Shown here: positions 13,757 through 14,840 of the stretch, in pieces | Position numbering within the stretch: the stretch's first letter is position 1 | Layout of the letters: the number at the start of each line of letters is the position of its first letter | Assembly (NCBI GenBank): GCA_045545435.1 | Contig: JAZQAV010000202.1 | Span: 1 to 14,840 of the forward strand | DNA length: 14,840 bases | Origin: UMGS1502 sp045545435 | GTDB taxonomy: Bacteria > Actinomycetota > Coriobacteriia > Coriobacteriales > Eggerthellaceae | Reading direction: 5' to 3' | Position numbers and translations under genes: made by a program | Notes under the pieces: generated by a model | Seen by the model: only the letters and a program-made list of their open reading frames with translations | Told to the model about the DNA's origin: nothing | Databases searched by the model: none

Positions 13757-14707
13757 CTATTGCTTCAAGTTGAGGCCCATGGAAATGAGTTTGTCTTTCA
13801 CTTCTTCAATGGACTTCGCACCAAAGTTCCTAATGTTAAGCAGGTCGTTCTCGGAGAATTCAACCAGCTGGCGCACGGCATGGATACCGGCGCGCTTCAA
13901 GCAGTTGTAAGAACGCACCGAAAGATCGAGGTCCTCGATTTGCTTGTCAAGCTCAGCGTTGGACTCTTGGTCTTCGGGAGCGAAGATCGAGGGAATCTCG
14001 ATGTCCTCTTCGCCTTCGGTGTCGCCAAGGGCCATGAACGCGCCCATGTACTGGTTGATGATGTTGACGGCACGCAGCACCGCGTCGGTGGGCGTGATGG
14101 AACCGTCGGTTTCAACCTCAAGGACGAGCTTGTCGTAGTCGGTGCGCTGACCAACGCGCGTATTGGTCACGTTCATCGTGCAGCGGCGTACGGGCGAGAA
14201 CAGCGAATCGACATGGATGATGCCGATGGGATCCTCGGAACGCTTGTTGCGCTCGGCTGAAATGTAGCCGCGCCCAACACCGATGCGGATGGACATGTCG
14301 AACTGGCCGCCATCGGCAACCGTGGCGATGACATGCTCGGGGTTGATGAGCGTGAACTCGGTGGGAACATCAAGATCGGCACCGGTTACCGTGCAAGGGC
14401 CCTCGACGGACACATGCGCGATAGCCTCTTCAACATCGCTGTTGAGCGCGGAGAAGACCAGGCCCTTCACGTTCAGAACGATGTCGGTGATATCTTCGAT
14501 GACACCTTCGGCGGTGGTGAACTCATGCTGCACGCCTTCGATTTGGATGGCCATAGCCTTCGCGCCATCGAGGGACGAGAGCAGAACACGACGCAGCGAA
14601 TTGCCCAGCGTGTTGCCGTAGCCGCGCTCGAGCGGCTCGACGATGAAGCGAGCAACCGTGCTGTTTACTTCTTCCGTTGTAACTGTCGGCCTCATGAACT
14701 CTGTCAT
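13757..14707 (-). CDS. rpoA: DNA-directed RNA polymerase alpha subunit
   Basis: The alpha dimer nucleates RNA polymerase assembly, and its C-terminal domain binds upstream promoter DNA and activators. The 316-residue product has the N-terminal domain with FIVEPLERGYGNTLGNSLRR (21-40) and VLLSSLDGAKA, and the GRGYISAERN segment (145-154). An acidic linker (about 231-260) follows. The C-terminal domain (about 262-316) contains YNCLKRAGIHAVRQL, NIRNFGAKSIEEVKDKL and the ending GLNLKQ. AAGGAGG precedes the ATG at good spacing. It lies 31 bases after rpsD and 13 before rplQ, in the standard order of this operon. Confidence 0.99.
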   Translation of the reverse strand: MTEFMRPTVTTEEVNSTVARFIVEPLERGYGNTLGNSLRRVLLSSLDGAKAMAIQIEGVQHEFTTAEGVIEDITDIVLNVKGLVFSALNSDVEEAIAHVSVEGPCTVTGADLDVPTEFTLINPEHVIATVADGGQFDMSIRIGVGRGYISAERNKRSEDPIGIIHVDSLFSPVRRCTMNVTNTRVGQRTDYDKLVLEVETDGSITPTDAVLRAVNIINQYMGAFMALGDTEGEEDIEIPSIFAPEDQESNAELDKQIEDLDLSVRSYNCLKRAGIHAVRQLVEFSENDLLNIRNFGAKSIEEVKDKLISMGLNLKQ

Positions 14708-14738
14708 GTTGTGTGAGCCTCCTTATACCGTGACGCGA

Positions 14739-14840
14739 TTACTTCGAGTAAAGTTCGACGATAAGCTGTTCGTTGATATCCAGGTCGATTTGATCGCGTT
14801 TGGGAAGAGCGAGAACGCTGCCCTGCAGCTTCTCGATGTC
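14739..14840 (-). CDS. rpsD: 30S ribosomal protein S4, C-terminal fragment
   Basis: This is a partial gene cut by the right edge of the window. The last 33 residues are visible, ending in LPKRDQIDLDINEQLIVELY then SK and a TAA stop, which matches the end of S4 (consensus ..PxREqId..inEqLIVElYSK). S4 binds 16S rRNA and starts small-subunit assembly. It is in the expected place directly upstream of rpoA. Confidence 0.95.
   Translation of the reverse strand, partial: DIEKLQGSVLALPKRDQIDLDINEQLIVELYSK

Overview
The window looks like part of a bacterial chromosome from a moderately GC-rich actinobacterium. A gut-type Coriobacteriia (Eggerthellaceae-like) is my best guess. The basis is the actinobacterial style of RpoA, the L17 protein with an Ala/Glu-rich tail, and the overall gene repertoire; the lineage is inference, not proof. 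Every gene I can support except the IS fragment at the left edge is on the minus strand, so transcription runs from high to low coordinates. I saw no frameshift in any gene, and no tRNA, rRNA or CRISPR array. No gene-free stretch exceeds 300 bases.

Read in the direction of transcription, the right end (14840 to 13165) is the tail of the ribosomal-protein/RNA-polymerase operon: the rpsD 3' end, rpoA, and rplQ with an acidic tail, closed by a strong terminator at 13100-13128. The accessory region follows. A divergent GroEL paralogue (12870-11221) overlaps by 4 bases a short gene (11224-10790) that resembles only the C-terminal chaperone domain of trigger factor. A LuxR-type regulator (10737-9973) follows after 52 bases. 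After a gap holding a nested palindrome comes a tight three-gene unit: a divergent short-chain dehydrogenase/reductase, a 71-residue acidic protein, and a PanB-like (ketopantoate hydroxymethyltransferase-family) enzyme. This unit ends at a terminator at 7553-7587.

Next are a membrane-anchored SGNH hydrolase with a Tyr/Asp-rich insertion and a solitary ecfT (transmembrane coupling subunit of ECF vitamin transporters). Then comes a run of housekeeping genes: eno, alr (with a long N-terminal extension), a family 4 uracil-DNA glycosylase and folC. The left edge carries the last codons and right end of an IS3-family insertion sequence on the plus strand, facing folC.

The most notable part is 7.6-12.9 kb. 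A GroEL paralogue that has lost several hallmark residues is translationally coupled to a free-standing trigger-factor-like domain. It sits beside a regulator and an SDR/small protein/PanB-like cluster whose enzymes have both lost canonical residues. This looks like a dedicated chaperone pair next to a small metabolic pathway of unknown substrate. In many Firmicutes, ecfA-ecfA'-ecfT directly follow rplQ, so the lone ecfT about 7 kb beyond rplQ may be a remnant of that arrangement, interrupted by the accessory block.
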